NCBI GenBank assembly: GCA_031271755.1
Contig: JAISVB010000067.1
Span: 1-64,000, forward strand
Direction of reading: 5' to 3'
DNA from: Culturomica sp.
GTDB lineage: Bacteria; Bacteroidota; Bacteroidia; Bacteroidales; Marinifilaceae
DNA length: 64,000 nucleotides
Made by a program: the position numbers and the translations under genes. This document shows, piece after piece, positions 16,357-23,218 of the stretch (position 1 is its first letter; each line of letters starts with the position of its first letter). The notes under the pieces were generated by a model. The model was not told the origin of the DNA and made no database searches. It saw only the letters and a program-made list of their open reading frames with translations.

Positions 16357-18387
16357 CTACCGGATCTCCGAGCCGGGTTTTACGGTTTTTTCGGGGGAGA
16401 CGAATGTGAGGGTGCCGTCGGGTTCCGCCGCCATCAGGATCATCCCCTGCGATTCGATGCCTTTCAATGTTTTCGGCTCTAAGTTTACCAAGATGCTGAC
16501 CTGTTTCCCGATCACCTCTTCCGGAGTGTAGTACTCCGCGATGCCGGAAACTACTGTCCGTTTGTCGATGCCGGTGTCGATGGTCAGTTTCATCAGTTTT
16601 TTGGTTTTGGCGACATTTTCCGCCGCTGTGATCGTTCCGGCGCGGATGTCCATTTTCTGGAACTCTTCGAAGCCGATGTTTGATTTGGCGGGAGTTACCG
16701 GTTTCGTTGCCGACTCGTTCGCTTTTTTGGTTGCCAGCAGTTTATCCGTTTGCCGCTGGATCTCTTCGTCCTCTATTTTTTCAAACAGCAGGCCGGATTC
16801 GTTGATCCGGTGCCCGGCAGGCAGGACGGCGTCGCCCATCCGGCTCCACGCCAACGGCTCCATGTTCAGGAACTCCCGCAGGCGGGCGGCGCTGAACGGC
16901 ATAAAAGGCTCTGTCAGGGCTGTCAGGTCGGCCGCGATCTGCAGGCAGATGTTCAGGATGGTTTTTACCCGCTCTTCGTCCGTTTTGATCAGTTTCCACG
17001 GTTCCGTGTCGGCTAAGTATTTGTTTCCGAGGCGGGCTAAGTTCATGCACTCTTTCAGGGCTTCCCGGAAATGAAAGGTTTCGATGTTTTTCTCTACCCG
17101 TCCGATGATCTCCGGGATCTCCGCCAACACCTCCCGGTCGTATGCGGTCAATGCTCCCCGCTCCGGGACCACTCCTCCGAAATGCTTGTGGGTCAGTACA
17201 AGGGTGCGGTTCACGAAGTTCCCGTAAATGGCGACTAATTCGCTGTTGTTGCGGGTTTGGAAATCCTTCCAGGTAAAGTCGTTGTCTTTCGTTTCGGGCG
17301 CATTGGCCGTCAGTACGTACCGCAGCACGTCCTGCTTCCCTTTGAACTCTTCCAGGTATTCGTGCAGCCACACCGCCCAGTTGCGGGAGGTGGAGATCTT
17401 ATCCCCTTCCAGGTTCAGAAATTCGTTGGCCGGCACGTTATCGGGCAGGATGTAGGATCCTTCGGCCTTCAGCATGGCCGGAAAGATGATGCAATGAAAG
17501 ACAATGTTGTCTTTTCCGATGAAATGGATCAGGCGGGTCCCCTGGTCTTTCCAATATTTTTCCCACTCCGGGGTGAGCTCTTTGGTGGCGGAGATGTAGC
17601 CGATGGGGGCGTCAAACCACACGTACAGCACTTTTCCTTTCGCTTCGTCCAACGGCACCGGAACGCCCCAATCCAGGTCGCGGGTCACCGCCCGGGGTTG
17701 CAATCCGCTGTCCAACCAGGACTTGCACTGCCCGTATACATTGCTTTTCCACTCTTTGTGCTCCTCCAGGATCCACTCTTTCAGCCACCCTTCGTATTGA
17801 TCCAGCGGCAGGTACCAGTGTTTGGTTTCTTTTAACTGGGGGGTGTTGCCGGTGATGGCCGAGACCGGGTGGATCAGATCCGTAGCGTTCAGGCTGGTGC
17901 CGCACGCTTCGCACTGGTCGCCGTAAGCTTTTTCGTTGCCGCAATGCGGACACTTTCCGGTGATGTATCGGTCGGCCAGGAATTGGCCGGCTTTTTCGTC
18001 GTAAAATTGGAGGGAGGTTTTTTCGATGAACTTCCCTTCGTCGTACAGTTTCCTGAAAAAGCCGGAAGCCAGTTCGTGATGGGTGGCCGAACTGGTGCGG
18101 GAGTAGATATCGAACGAGATGCCGAAGGCTTTGAACGACTCCTTGATCATTTCGTGGTACCGGTCGACAATATCCTGCGGAGTGACCCCCTCTTTCTGCG
18201 CCTTGATGGTGATGGGGACGCCGTGCTCGTCGGAACCGCCGATGAAGAGGACGTCGGCCCCTTTCGCCCGCAGGTATCTCACGTATATGTCCGCAGGCAC
18301 GTATACTCCTGCCAGGTGTCCGATGTGTACCGGGCCGTTCGCATACGGCAGGGCCGTTGTTACTAAGCTTCTTTTGAAATGGTTCAT
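16357..18387 (-). CDS. metG: Methionyl-tRNA synthetase
   Basis: A 676-residue enzyme that charges tRNA-Met. It has the class I signature PVHIGHLAG (about residue 20), a zinc knuckle [18 protein letters not shown], the KMSKS-equivalent [10 protein letters not shown], and a C-terminal EMAP/tRNA-binding domain (about residues 565-676; [11 protein letters not shown]) that makes it a dimer-type enzyme. The start ATG is supported by the conserved [14 protein letters not shown] that follows. The upstream side faces the MNT/HEPN cassette, and a minus-strand TACTTTTG box lies at 18416-18423. Confidence 0.96.
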   Translation of the reverse strand: MNHFKRSLVTTALPYANGPVHIGHLAGVYVPADIYVRYLRAKGADVLFIGGSDEHGVPITIKAQKEGVTPQDIVDRYHEMIKESFKAFGISFDIYSRTSSATHHELASGFFRKLYDEGKFIEKTSLQFYDEKAGQFLADRYITGKCPHCGNEKAYGDQCEACGTSLNATDLIHPVSAITGNTPQLKETKHWYLPLDQYEGWLKEWILEEHKEWKSNVYGQCKSWLDSGLQPRAVTRDLDWGVPVPLDEAKGKVLYVWFDAPIGYISATKELTPEWEKYWKDQGTRLIHFIGKDNIVFHCIIFPAMLKAEGSYILPDNVPANEFLNLEGDKISTSRNWAVWLHEYLEEFKGKQDVLRYVLTANAPETKDNDFTWKDFQTRNNSELVAIYGNFVNRTLVLTHKHFGGVVPERGALTAYDREVLAEIPEIIGRVEKNIETFHFREALKECMNLARLGNKYLADTEPWKLIKTDEERVKTILNICLQIAADLTALTEPFMPFSAARLREFLNMEPLAWSRMGDAVLPAGHRINESGLLFEKIEDEEIQRQTDKLLATKKANESATKPVTPAKSNIGFEEFQKMDIRAGTITAAENVAKTKKLMKLTIDTGIDKRTVVSGIAEYYTPEEVIGKQVSILVNLEPKTLKGIESQGMILMAAEPDGTLTFVSPEKTVKPGSEIR

Positions 18388-18415
18388 ACTGTGATCAGGT
18401 CAAAAACGAATCGTG

Positions 18416-18423
18416 CAAAAGTA
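18416..18423 (-). promoter_or_regulatory. -7 box upstream of metG
   Basis: On the minus strand this reads TACTTTTG, matching TAnnTTTG, 28 bases before the metG start. No clear -33 box is visible at the usual spacing. Confidence 0.3.
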
Positions 18424-18454
18424 CAAAATTTAGCCGGAATCCCTCCGCCGGAAG

Positions 18455-18479
18455 GGGAAAAAACGCTATCTTCGCAAGG
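18455..18479 (+). repeat. 25-bp direct repeat, left copy (carries a TATCTTCG -7 box)
   Basis: The 25 bases begin GGGAAAAAACG and end CTATCTTCGCAAGG. The same 25 bases recur without mismatch at 19150-19174. The copy contains TATCTTCG (18467-18474), a variant of the -7 box, and ends 21 bases before the MNT gene, so it may carry that gene's promoter. Confidence 0.85.
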
Positions 18480-18500
18480 TAGAACGAAAACGCAAAGGAT

Positions 18501-18818
18501 ATGAACCGTATCGTGACAGACAGAATCCCGGCGCTGGTGGAACTTTGCAAGAAATACCGCGTGATGCGGATGTATCTCTTCGGATCGGCTGCAAGGGGGG
18601 ATTTTGACGAAGATAAAAGCGATATCGACTTGCTGATCTCTTTTAGCAGTGATGTGACGCTGGAAGAGTATGCCGACAACTATTTCGACCTGATGTTTGA
18701 ACTGGATGAACTTTTTGGGTGCGAGGTTGATTTGGTAACGGAAAAATCGCTTAAAAACCCCTACCTGATCAGCAGTATCGATGAAGATAAACAATTGATC
18801 TATGAAGCAGCAGCATAA
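18501..18818 (+). CDS. mntA: MNT-type nucleotidyltransferase, antitoxin of HEPN/MNT pair (first copy)
   Basis: A 105-residue minimal nucleotidyltransferase. The active-site block LFGSAARGDFDEDKSDIDLL (about residues 26-45) has the GS...DxD pattern that binds nucleotide and metal. In characterised HEPN/MNT pairs the MNT protein silences the HEPN RNase by adding AMP to a Tyr of its RX4HXY motif. The HEPN gene overlaps its 3' end by 17 bases. A second copy at 22846-23160 is about 70% identical by eye. The cassette lies inside a pair of 25-bp direct repeats. Confidence 0.88.
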   Translation: MNRIVTDRIPALVELCKKYRVMRMYLFGSAARGDFDEDKSDIDLLISFSSDVTLEEYADNYFDLMFELDELFGCEVDLVTEKSLKNPYLISSIDEDKQLIYEAAA

Positions 18819-19140
18819 CATCCTCAAATGTTTGGTCGACATTCGCACAAGCATTGATGCCATTGAGGAATACCTCGGTTTGCATCGTGATTTTAATATC
18901 TATCTGAAAAACAGGATGTTGCGTAGTGCTATTGAGCGTGAATTGTCGATCATTGGCGAAGCTATGAATAGAATTAACCAGCTTGATCCGCATTACCCCA
19001 TCCTGAACACCCGGAAAATTATCGCTCTGCGTAATCGCGTTGTGCATGCTTACGATGGTCTTGACAATGAAACCATTTGGAGTGTCCTTGTCAACCACTT
19101 ACCCAAGCTTAAAGAGGATGTGGCAAAATTGCTCGGATAA
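18802..19140 (+). CDS. hepT: HEPN domain protein (DUF86), toxin of HEPN/MNT pair (first copy)
   Basis: A 112-residue all-helical protein. The motif RNRVVHAYDG (about residues 75-84) is an intact RX4HXY, the RNase active site that also holds the Tyr modified by the partner. Together with the overlapping MNT gene this makes a complete toxin-antitoxin pair, acting in the cytoplasm on RNA if it follows the known family. Helices around RELSIIGEAMNRI match DUF86. The base composition is more A+T-rich than neighbouring housekeeping genes, in keeping with acquisition. The gene ends 10 bases before the right copy of the 25-bp repeat. Confidence 0.88.
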   Translation: MKQQHNILKCLVDIRTSIDAIEEYLGLHRDFNIYLKNRMLRSAIERELSIIGEAMNRINQLDPHYPILNTRKIIALRNRVVHAYDGLDNETIWSVLVNHLPKLKEDVAKLLG

Positions 19141-19149
19141 TTCAGTTCC

Positions 19150-19174
19150 GGGAAAAAACGCTATCTTCGCAAGG
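19150..19174 (+). repeat. 25-bp direct repeat, right copy
   Basis: Perfect copy of 18455-18479, placed 10 bases after the HEPN stop codon and 22 bases before the ldcA start. Its TATCTTCG box (19163-19170) is at a plausible promoter distance from ldcA. Confidence 0.85.
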
Positions 19175-19196
19175 AATTTGGAACAAATGATCGCTC

Positions 19197-20087
19197 ATGA
19201 TACGTCCTTCTTATTTGCAATCCGGAGATAAAGTCGCCCTGGTTTCCCCGGCCGGCATTGTAGCCGCCGCTCAGTTGCAGCATGCCGAAGAGGTGCTGCG
19301 TTCCTGGGGATTGGAACCGGTGCGGGGACGGCACGCCTTGGCGCAGTTCGGTTATTTTGCCGGGACCGATGCCGAACGGGCGGAGGATCTGCAGGGGGCT
19401 TTGGACAGCGAGGAGATCCGGGCGATTTTCTGTACACGGGGCGGATACGGGTGTTTGCGCATCGTCGAAAAGCTGGATTACTCTACTTTCCAGGGAAATC
19501 CCAAATGGCTGATCGGGTTCAGCGACATCACCGTGTTGCACACCAAACTGACTTCGCTGGGCATTGAAAGCCTGCACGGGCCGATGCCCAAAAGTTTTGA
19601 AAAGACCACCGGGGAGGCGATGGAACAGCTCCGGCGCTTTCTGTTCGGGGAGGTCACCTCTTACCGGGTTCCCCCGCACCCGCTGAACCGGGAGGGAACG
19701 GTCCGTTCCGACCTGACGGGAGGGAATTTGAGCCTGCTGCATTGCATCCGTTCTTCGGTGATCGAATACCGGCAAAAAGGGGCGATCCTTTTTATCGAGG
19801 ATGTGGGGGAGAACCTGTACGCCATCGACCGGATGATGCTGAGTTTCAAGCTGACCGGCCGGTTGGACGATTTGCAGGGATTGATCGTGGGCGGATTCAG
19901 CGACATGTGCGCAGGAAATTTTGGAAAGACGGCGGAAGAGATCATCCGGGAAGCGGTGGATGAGTATGATTATCCCCTCTGCTTCGGATTCCCGGCCGGC
20001 CACATTCCCGGAAATTACCCGCTGATCCTGGGCTCTTCGATCGAGCTTTCCATTGAACAGGAGGGGTGTGAGATCACTTTTTTCTAA
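19197..20087 (+). CDS. ldcA: LD-carboxypeptidase, S66 family
   Basis: A 296-residue serine peptidase that removes the terminal D-Ala from murein tetrapeptides during recycling. The N-terminal GDKVALVSPAGIV, the nucleophile block KWLIGFSDITVLH (about residues 103-115; Ser in GFSD) and the C-terminal His in GFPAGHIPGNYP fit the S66 triad. No signal peptide is seen, so it is cytoplasmic. The ATG at 19187 is out of frame, so 19197 is used. gldH, trmB and mnmA follow on the same strand with short gaps. Confidence 0.9.
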   Translation: MIRPSYLQSGDKVALVSPAGIVAAAQLQHAEEVLRSWGLEPVRGRHALAQFGYFAGTDAERAEDLQGALDSEEIRAIFCTRGGYGCLRIVEKLDYSTFQGNPKWLIGFSDITVLHTKLTSLGIESLHGPMPKSFEKTTGEAMEQLRRFLFGEVTSYRVPPHPLNREGTVRSDLTGGNLSLLHCIRSSVIEYRQKGAILFIEDVGENLYAIDRMMLSFKLTGRLDDLQGLIVGGFSDMCAGNFGKTAEEIIREAVDEYDYPLCFGFPAGHIPGNYPLILGSSIELSIEQEGCEITFF

Positions 20088-20126
20088 CCGCTCCGTACGA
20101 ATAATTAAATATACTTCGAAAATACC

Positions 20127-20582
20127 ATGAAGCAAATTGTCTTGTGCTTTTCTCTTCTCCTGGCGCTGCTCTCCTGCAAGGAGGAAGCCGTTTACGAGTC
20201 GTTTGAAAGTTTGGAAGGTGAGGAGTGGCAGGTCGGTCATCCTGTCCTGTTCGTTGCCGAAATTCCCGAAAAGGGCGATTACGATATCTCCTTGGGTATC
20301 CGTCATACGACCGATTACGAAATGGCGAACCTCTGGTGCTTTCTCCGGGTGGCCGATACGGTCGGCAATCTGTGGAAGGACTCTGTGGATATCCGGTTGG
20401 CAGAGCCGGACGGGAGGTGGGTCGGCGACGGCCACAGCCTGAAAACGCTGGAGTATCCTTTGACCACCCTTCCGATGCCTGTGGAAGCAGGGAAGTATAC
20501 TTTTACCGTAGTGCAGGGGATGCGAACCCAGGCGCTGAAAGGGATCAAGGATGTCGGATTGGTCATCAGAAGAAGGAAGTAG
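20127..20582 (+). CDS. gldH: Gliding motility lipoprotein GldH
   Basis: A 151-residue lipoprotein with lipobox LLSC at about residues 14-17. The mature part contains DYDISLGIRHTTDYEMANLW, DTVGNLWKDSVDI and a C-terminal GIKDVGLVIRR, the GldH pattern. GldH is required for gliding in Flavobacterium and is kept in many non-gliding Bacteroidota, where its role is unclear. Here it is away from the gldKLMN operon, between ldcA and trmB, and probably co-transcribed with them. Confidence 0.88.
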   Translation: MKQIVLCFSLLLALLSCKEEAVYESFESLEGEEWQVGHPVLFVAEIPEKGDYDISLGIRHTTDYEMANLWCFLRVADTVGNLWKDSVDIRLAEPDGRWVGDGHSLKTLEYPLTTLPMPVEAGKYTFTVVQGMRTQALKGIKDVGLVIRRRK

Positions 20583-20597
20583 CAGCGTTACGCAGGT

Positions 20598-21353
20598 ATG
20601 GGGAAAAATAAGTTGGCCAAATTTGCGGAGATGGAGTTGTTGGATAATGTCTTTCAGCCCCGGAACGAGGAGATTTTCAGAAAAGAGTATCGCTTGAAAG
20701 GGAGGTGGCACGAATCCGTTTTCGGCAACCGGAATCCGCTGGTACTGGAGATCGGATGCGGCAAGGGGGAGTACTCCGTGGGATTGGGACGGCTTTTTCC
20801 GGAGAAGAATTTTATCGGGATCGATATCAAAGGGGCGCGGATGTGGCACGGCGCAACGGCTGCTAAGGAACAGCATCTGTTCAATGTGGCTTTTGTCCGG
20901 ATGCACGCCGAGATGTTGGAGAGCGTATTTGCGCCGGGAGAGGTCAGCGAGATTTGGATCACGTTCCCCGATCCGCAAATGGCGAAAGCCCGCAAAAGGC
21001 TGACCGGCACCCGTTTTCTCTCCCTGTACAGGCGGATGCTTCAAGCGGAAGGTCTTGTCCGCTTAAAGACGGACAGCCCGTTCCTGTACACCTACACGGC
21101 GGAGCTTGTCCGCCTGAACGGTCTGGCCGTTGAAGCGCAGACCGATGATTTGTATGGTTCCGGCTTGGAAGAGCGTATTTTGGGCATTAAAACGTTTTAC
21201 GAGCAACAGTGGCTGGGCAGGGGAAAGACGATCAAATACATCGCCTTCCGGCTCTCCGGCCGGGAGCCTTTGCTGGAACCGGAGGTGAAGATCGAAAAGG
21301 ACGATTATCACAGCGAGGCCCGTTATATGGGGCGAAACCACACACAGGAATAG
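20598..21353 (+). CDS. trmB: tRNA (guanine-N7-)-methyltransferase
   Basis: A 251-residue SAM-dependent enzyme that makes m7G46 in tRNA. The SAM site is LEIGCGKGEYSVGLGRLFPE (about residues 50-69), followed by FIGIDIKGARMW and the TrmB-specific ITFPDPQ (about residues 116-122). The typical length is a little shorter, and the excess is at the N-terminus. It starts 15 bases after gldH and stops 2 bases before the chosen mnmA start. Confidence 0.92.
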   Translation: MGKNKLAKFAEMELLDNVFQPRNEEIFRKEYRLKGRWHESVFGNRNPLVLEIGCGKGEYSVGLGRLFPEKNFIGIDIKGARMWHGATAAKEQHLFNVAFVRMHAEMLESVFAPGEVSEIWITFPDPQMAKARKRLTGTRFLSLYRRMLQAEGLVRLKTDSPFLYTYTAELVRLNGLAVEAQTDDLYGSGLEERILGIKTFYEQQWLGRGKTIKYIAFRLSGREPLLEPEVKIEKDDYHSEARYMGRNHTQE

Positions 21354-21355
21354 AG

Positions 21356-22468
21356 ATGGGCGGGAACAGGATGGGAAAGCGCGTACTGATGACCATGAGC
21401 GGCGGGATCGACAGCTCGGTGGCTGCTTTGCTGTTGCAGCAACAGGGGTATGAGTTGGTGGGGGTCACCTACCGGACGTTCGATGCCATTTCCGGCGCCT
21501 GTATGGAGAAAGAGCGGGGATGTTGCAGTGTCGATTCCATTTTTGAGGCGAAGCGGATGGCGGAAAGCTTGGGGTTCGAGCACCACATTCTGGACATCCG
21601 GCAGGAGTTCTCGGACACCGTGATCCGCAATTTTATCGACGAATACCTGCACGGCCGTACGCCGAATCCGTGTGTGGTCTGCAATTCCGTTATCAAGTGG
21701 GGGCGGTTGATCGAAACGGCCGATCAATTCGGGTGCGATTGGATTGCTACCGGCCATTACGCCCGCATCGGCCGGCAGGAGGGGCGTTATTTTCTGCGCA
21801 AGGGAAAAGACGGAAGCAAGGATCAGACCTATTTTTTGTGGATGCTGACCCAGGAGAATTTAGCCCGTACGCTCTTCCCTTTAGGGGAATTGACCAAGCC
21901 GGAAGTCCGTGCCCTGGCTGCCGCTCACGGTTACGAAGCCCTGTCTAAGAAAAAAGAGAGCCAGGAGATCTGTTTTATTCCCGGCAACGATTACCGCACC
22001 TTTTTGGCCGGCCGGATCCCCGATTTCCGCGAGCGGTTCGGCCCCGGCCGGTTCGTCGATACCTCCGGTAAATACCTGGGGGAACACCGGGGTTTTCCTC
22101 ATTACACCATCGGCCAGCGGAAAGGACTGGGCATTGCGCTGGGGCAGCCGGTGTTTGTTGTTTCCATCGATGCCGGGAACAACGAAGTGACGCTCGGCAC
22201 CAAAGAGGAGCTGCTCAGCGCAGAACTCTCCGTGCGCTCCGTCAACCGGATGAAGTACCGGGAGATTCCGGAGGGGCTGGAAGTTTCCGCCAAGATCCGT
22301 TACCGGAACGCCGGTCTTCCGGCCTCCCTTTATCCGGATTCCCATAGCCCCCACCAGGAGCGCCTCTGCGTCCGTTTCCACACGCCCGCCGAATCCGTCA
22401 CTCCCGGCCAAAGCGCCGTTTTCTACGAGGGGGACGACCTCATCGGCGGCGGCATCATCGAAGGGTGA
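21356..22468 (+). CDS. mnmA: tRNA-specific 2-thiouridylase MnmA
   Basis: A 370-residue enzyme that thiolates U34 of tRNA-Lys, -Glu and -Gln. It has the ATP pyrophosphatase loop MSGGIDSSVAALLL, the catalytic Cys in GRTPNPCVVCN, GKDGSKDQTYFLW, and the second Cys in ESQEICFIPG. Start ATG 21356 is preceded by AGGAA at a good distance. ATG 21371 (MGKRV) is a possible alternative, and the open frame further upstream inside trmB is not used. A second MNT/HEPN cassette on the other strand lies just downstream. Confidence 0.94.
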   Translation: MGGNRMGKRVLMTMSGGIDSSVAALLLQQQGYELVGVTYRTFDAISGACMEKERGCCSVDSIFEAKRMAESLGFEHHILDIRQEFSDTVIRNFIDEYLHGRTPNPCVVCNSVIKWGRLIETADQFGCDWIATGHYARIGRQEGRYFLRKGKDGSKDQTYFLWMLTQENLARTLFPLGELTKPEVRALAAAHGYEALSKKKESQEICFIPGNDYRTFLAGRIPDFRERFGPGRFVDTSGKYLGEHRGFPHYTIGQRKGLGIALGQPVFVVSIDAGNNEVTLGTKEELLSAELSVRSVNRMKYREIPEGLEVSAKIRYRNAGLPASLYPDSHSPHQERLCVRFHTPAESVTPGQSAVFYEGDDLIGGGIIEG

Positions 22469-22505
22469 CAGTACGTTTTTTAACGCATATGCAACTGGGA
22501 CATGT

Positions 22506-22859
22506 TTATTGTTCGCCGAGCAGTCTGTCAACTTCGGCTTTGAGCAGAGGCAGGTGATTTGTTACAATGCCCCAAATGACGGTGTCATTCACGTTGTCGT
22601 AGGCGTGTATGACCCAGTTACGCAGATCGATGATTTTGCGGGCGTTACTGATCTCGAACGCAGGAGAGGTTTTAAGAATACGGTTTGTGGCCTCGCCGAT
22701 GATTTCCAGTTCGCGTTCCACACTTCGGCGGAGAGATTTCTTTTGCTTGTAGAGGTTGAAGTCGCGTAGTTCGCCCATTTGTTCCGTCAAATAGCTCTCG
22801 ATGGAGTTGATGCTTGTACGGATGTCTACCAGACACTTCGGGATGTCATGCCGCTCCAT
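22506..22859 (-). CDS. hepT: HEPN domain protein (DUF86), toxin of HEPN/MNT pair (second copy)
   Basis: A 117-residue helical protein related to the first HEPN copy (about half identical by eye). The RX4HXY motif is intact as RNWVIHAYDN (about residues 80-89), so the RNase site and the Tyr for adenylylation are both kept. It overlaps the 3' end of its MNT partner by 14 bases, the same arrangement as the first cassette but on the other strand. The larger N-terminal insert TEQMGEL distinguishes it from the first copy. Confidence 0.88.
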   Translation of the reverse strand: MERHDIPKCLVDIRTSINSIESYLTEQMGELRDFNLYKQKKSLRRSVERELEIIGEATNRILKTSPAFEISNARKIIDLRNWVIHAYDNVNDTVIWGIVTNHLPLLKAEVDRLLGEQ

Positions 22860-23160
22860 AGATCAATTGTTTTGTGCGTTCAACGCTCGCGATAAGATAG
22901 GGATTTGAGAGTGTTTCTTCCGCCACCAAATCAACATTTCTGCCGAACAAATCGTCAAGTGCGTAGTGCAGATCGAAATAGTTGTCGGTGTACTCTGCAA
23001 TCGTTAGCTCGGGACTGAATGAGAACAGCAGATCGATGTCGCTTTTCTTTTCGTCGAACTTGTCTGTGGCCGCCGAACCGAACAGGTACATCCGCACCAC
23101 GCGATACTTTTTGCAAAGTTCCACCAACTGCGGGATTCTGTCTGTCACGATGCTGTTCAT
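22846..23160 (-). CDS. mntA: MNT-type nucleotidyltransferase, antitoxin of HEPN/MNT pair (second copy)
   Basis: A 104-residue protein with active-site block LFGSAATDKFDEKKSDIDLL (GS...DxD). The first 90 bases are close to those of the first MNT gene, and the proteins share about 70% of residues by eye. Specificity positions between GS and DxD differ (RGDFDED versus TDKFDEK), which could prevent cross-talk. Its promoter is the best-formed of the two cassettes. Confidence 0.88.
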   Translation of the reverse strand: MNSIVTDRIPQLVELCKKYRVVRMYLFGSAATDKFDEKKSDIDLLFSFSPELTIAEYTDNYFDLHYALDDLFGRNVDLVAEETLSNPYLIASVERTKQLIYGAA

Positions 23161-23186
23161 AGCCTTGTGTGCATTGATCTTTAACG

Positions 23187-23217
23187 CGAAGATAGTGAAT
23201 AATTATGAAGAAGCAAA
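23187..23217 (-). promoter_or_regulatory. Promoter of the second MNT/HEPN cassette
   Basis: On the minus strand TTTG (23214-23217) and TATCTTCG (23187-23194) are 19 bases apart, the consensus spacing. The -7 box and neighbours CTATCTTCGC are identical to those inside the 25-bp repeat upstream of the first cassette. The MNT start is 26 bases downstream. Confidence 0.55.
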
Positions 23218-23218
23218 A

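Noticed and set aside
21209-21355. Upstream extension of mnmA within trmB
   Set aside because: The added residues do not resemble MnmA and overlap a conserved gene; ATG 21356 with AGGAA fits.
22478-23187. Shared TTTAACGC (22478-22485 and 23180-23187) on both sides of the second MNT/HEPN cassette
   Set aside because: Eight bases are too few to claim a direct repeat like that of the first cassette; chance is likely.
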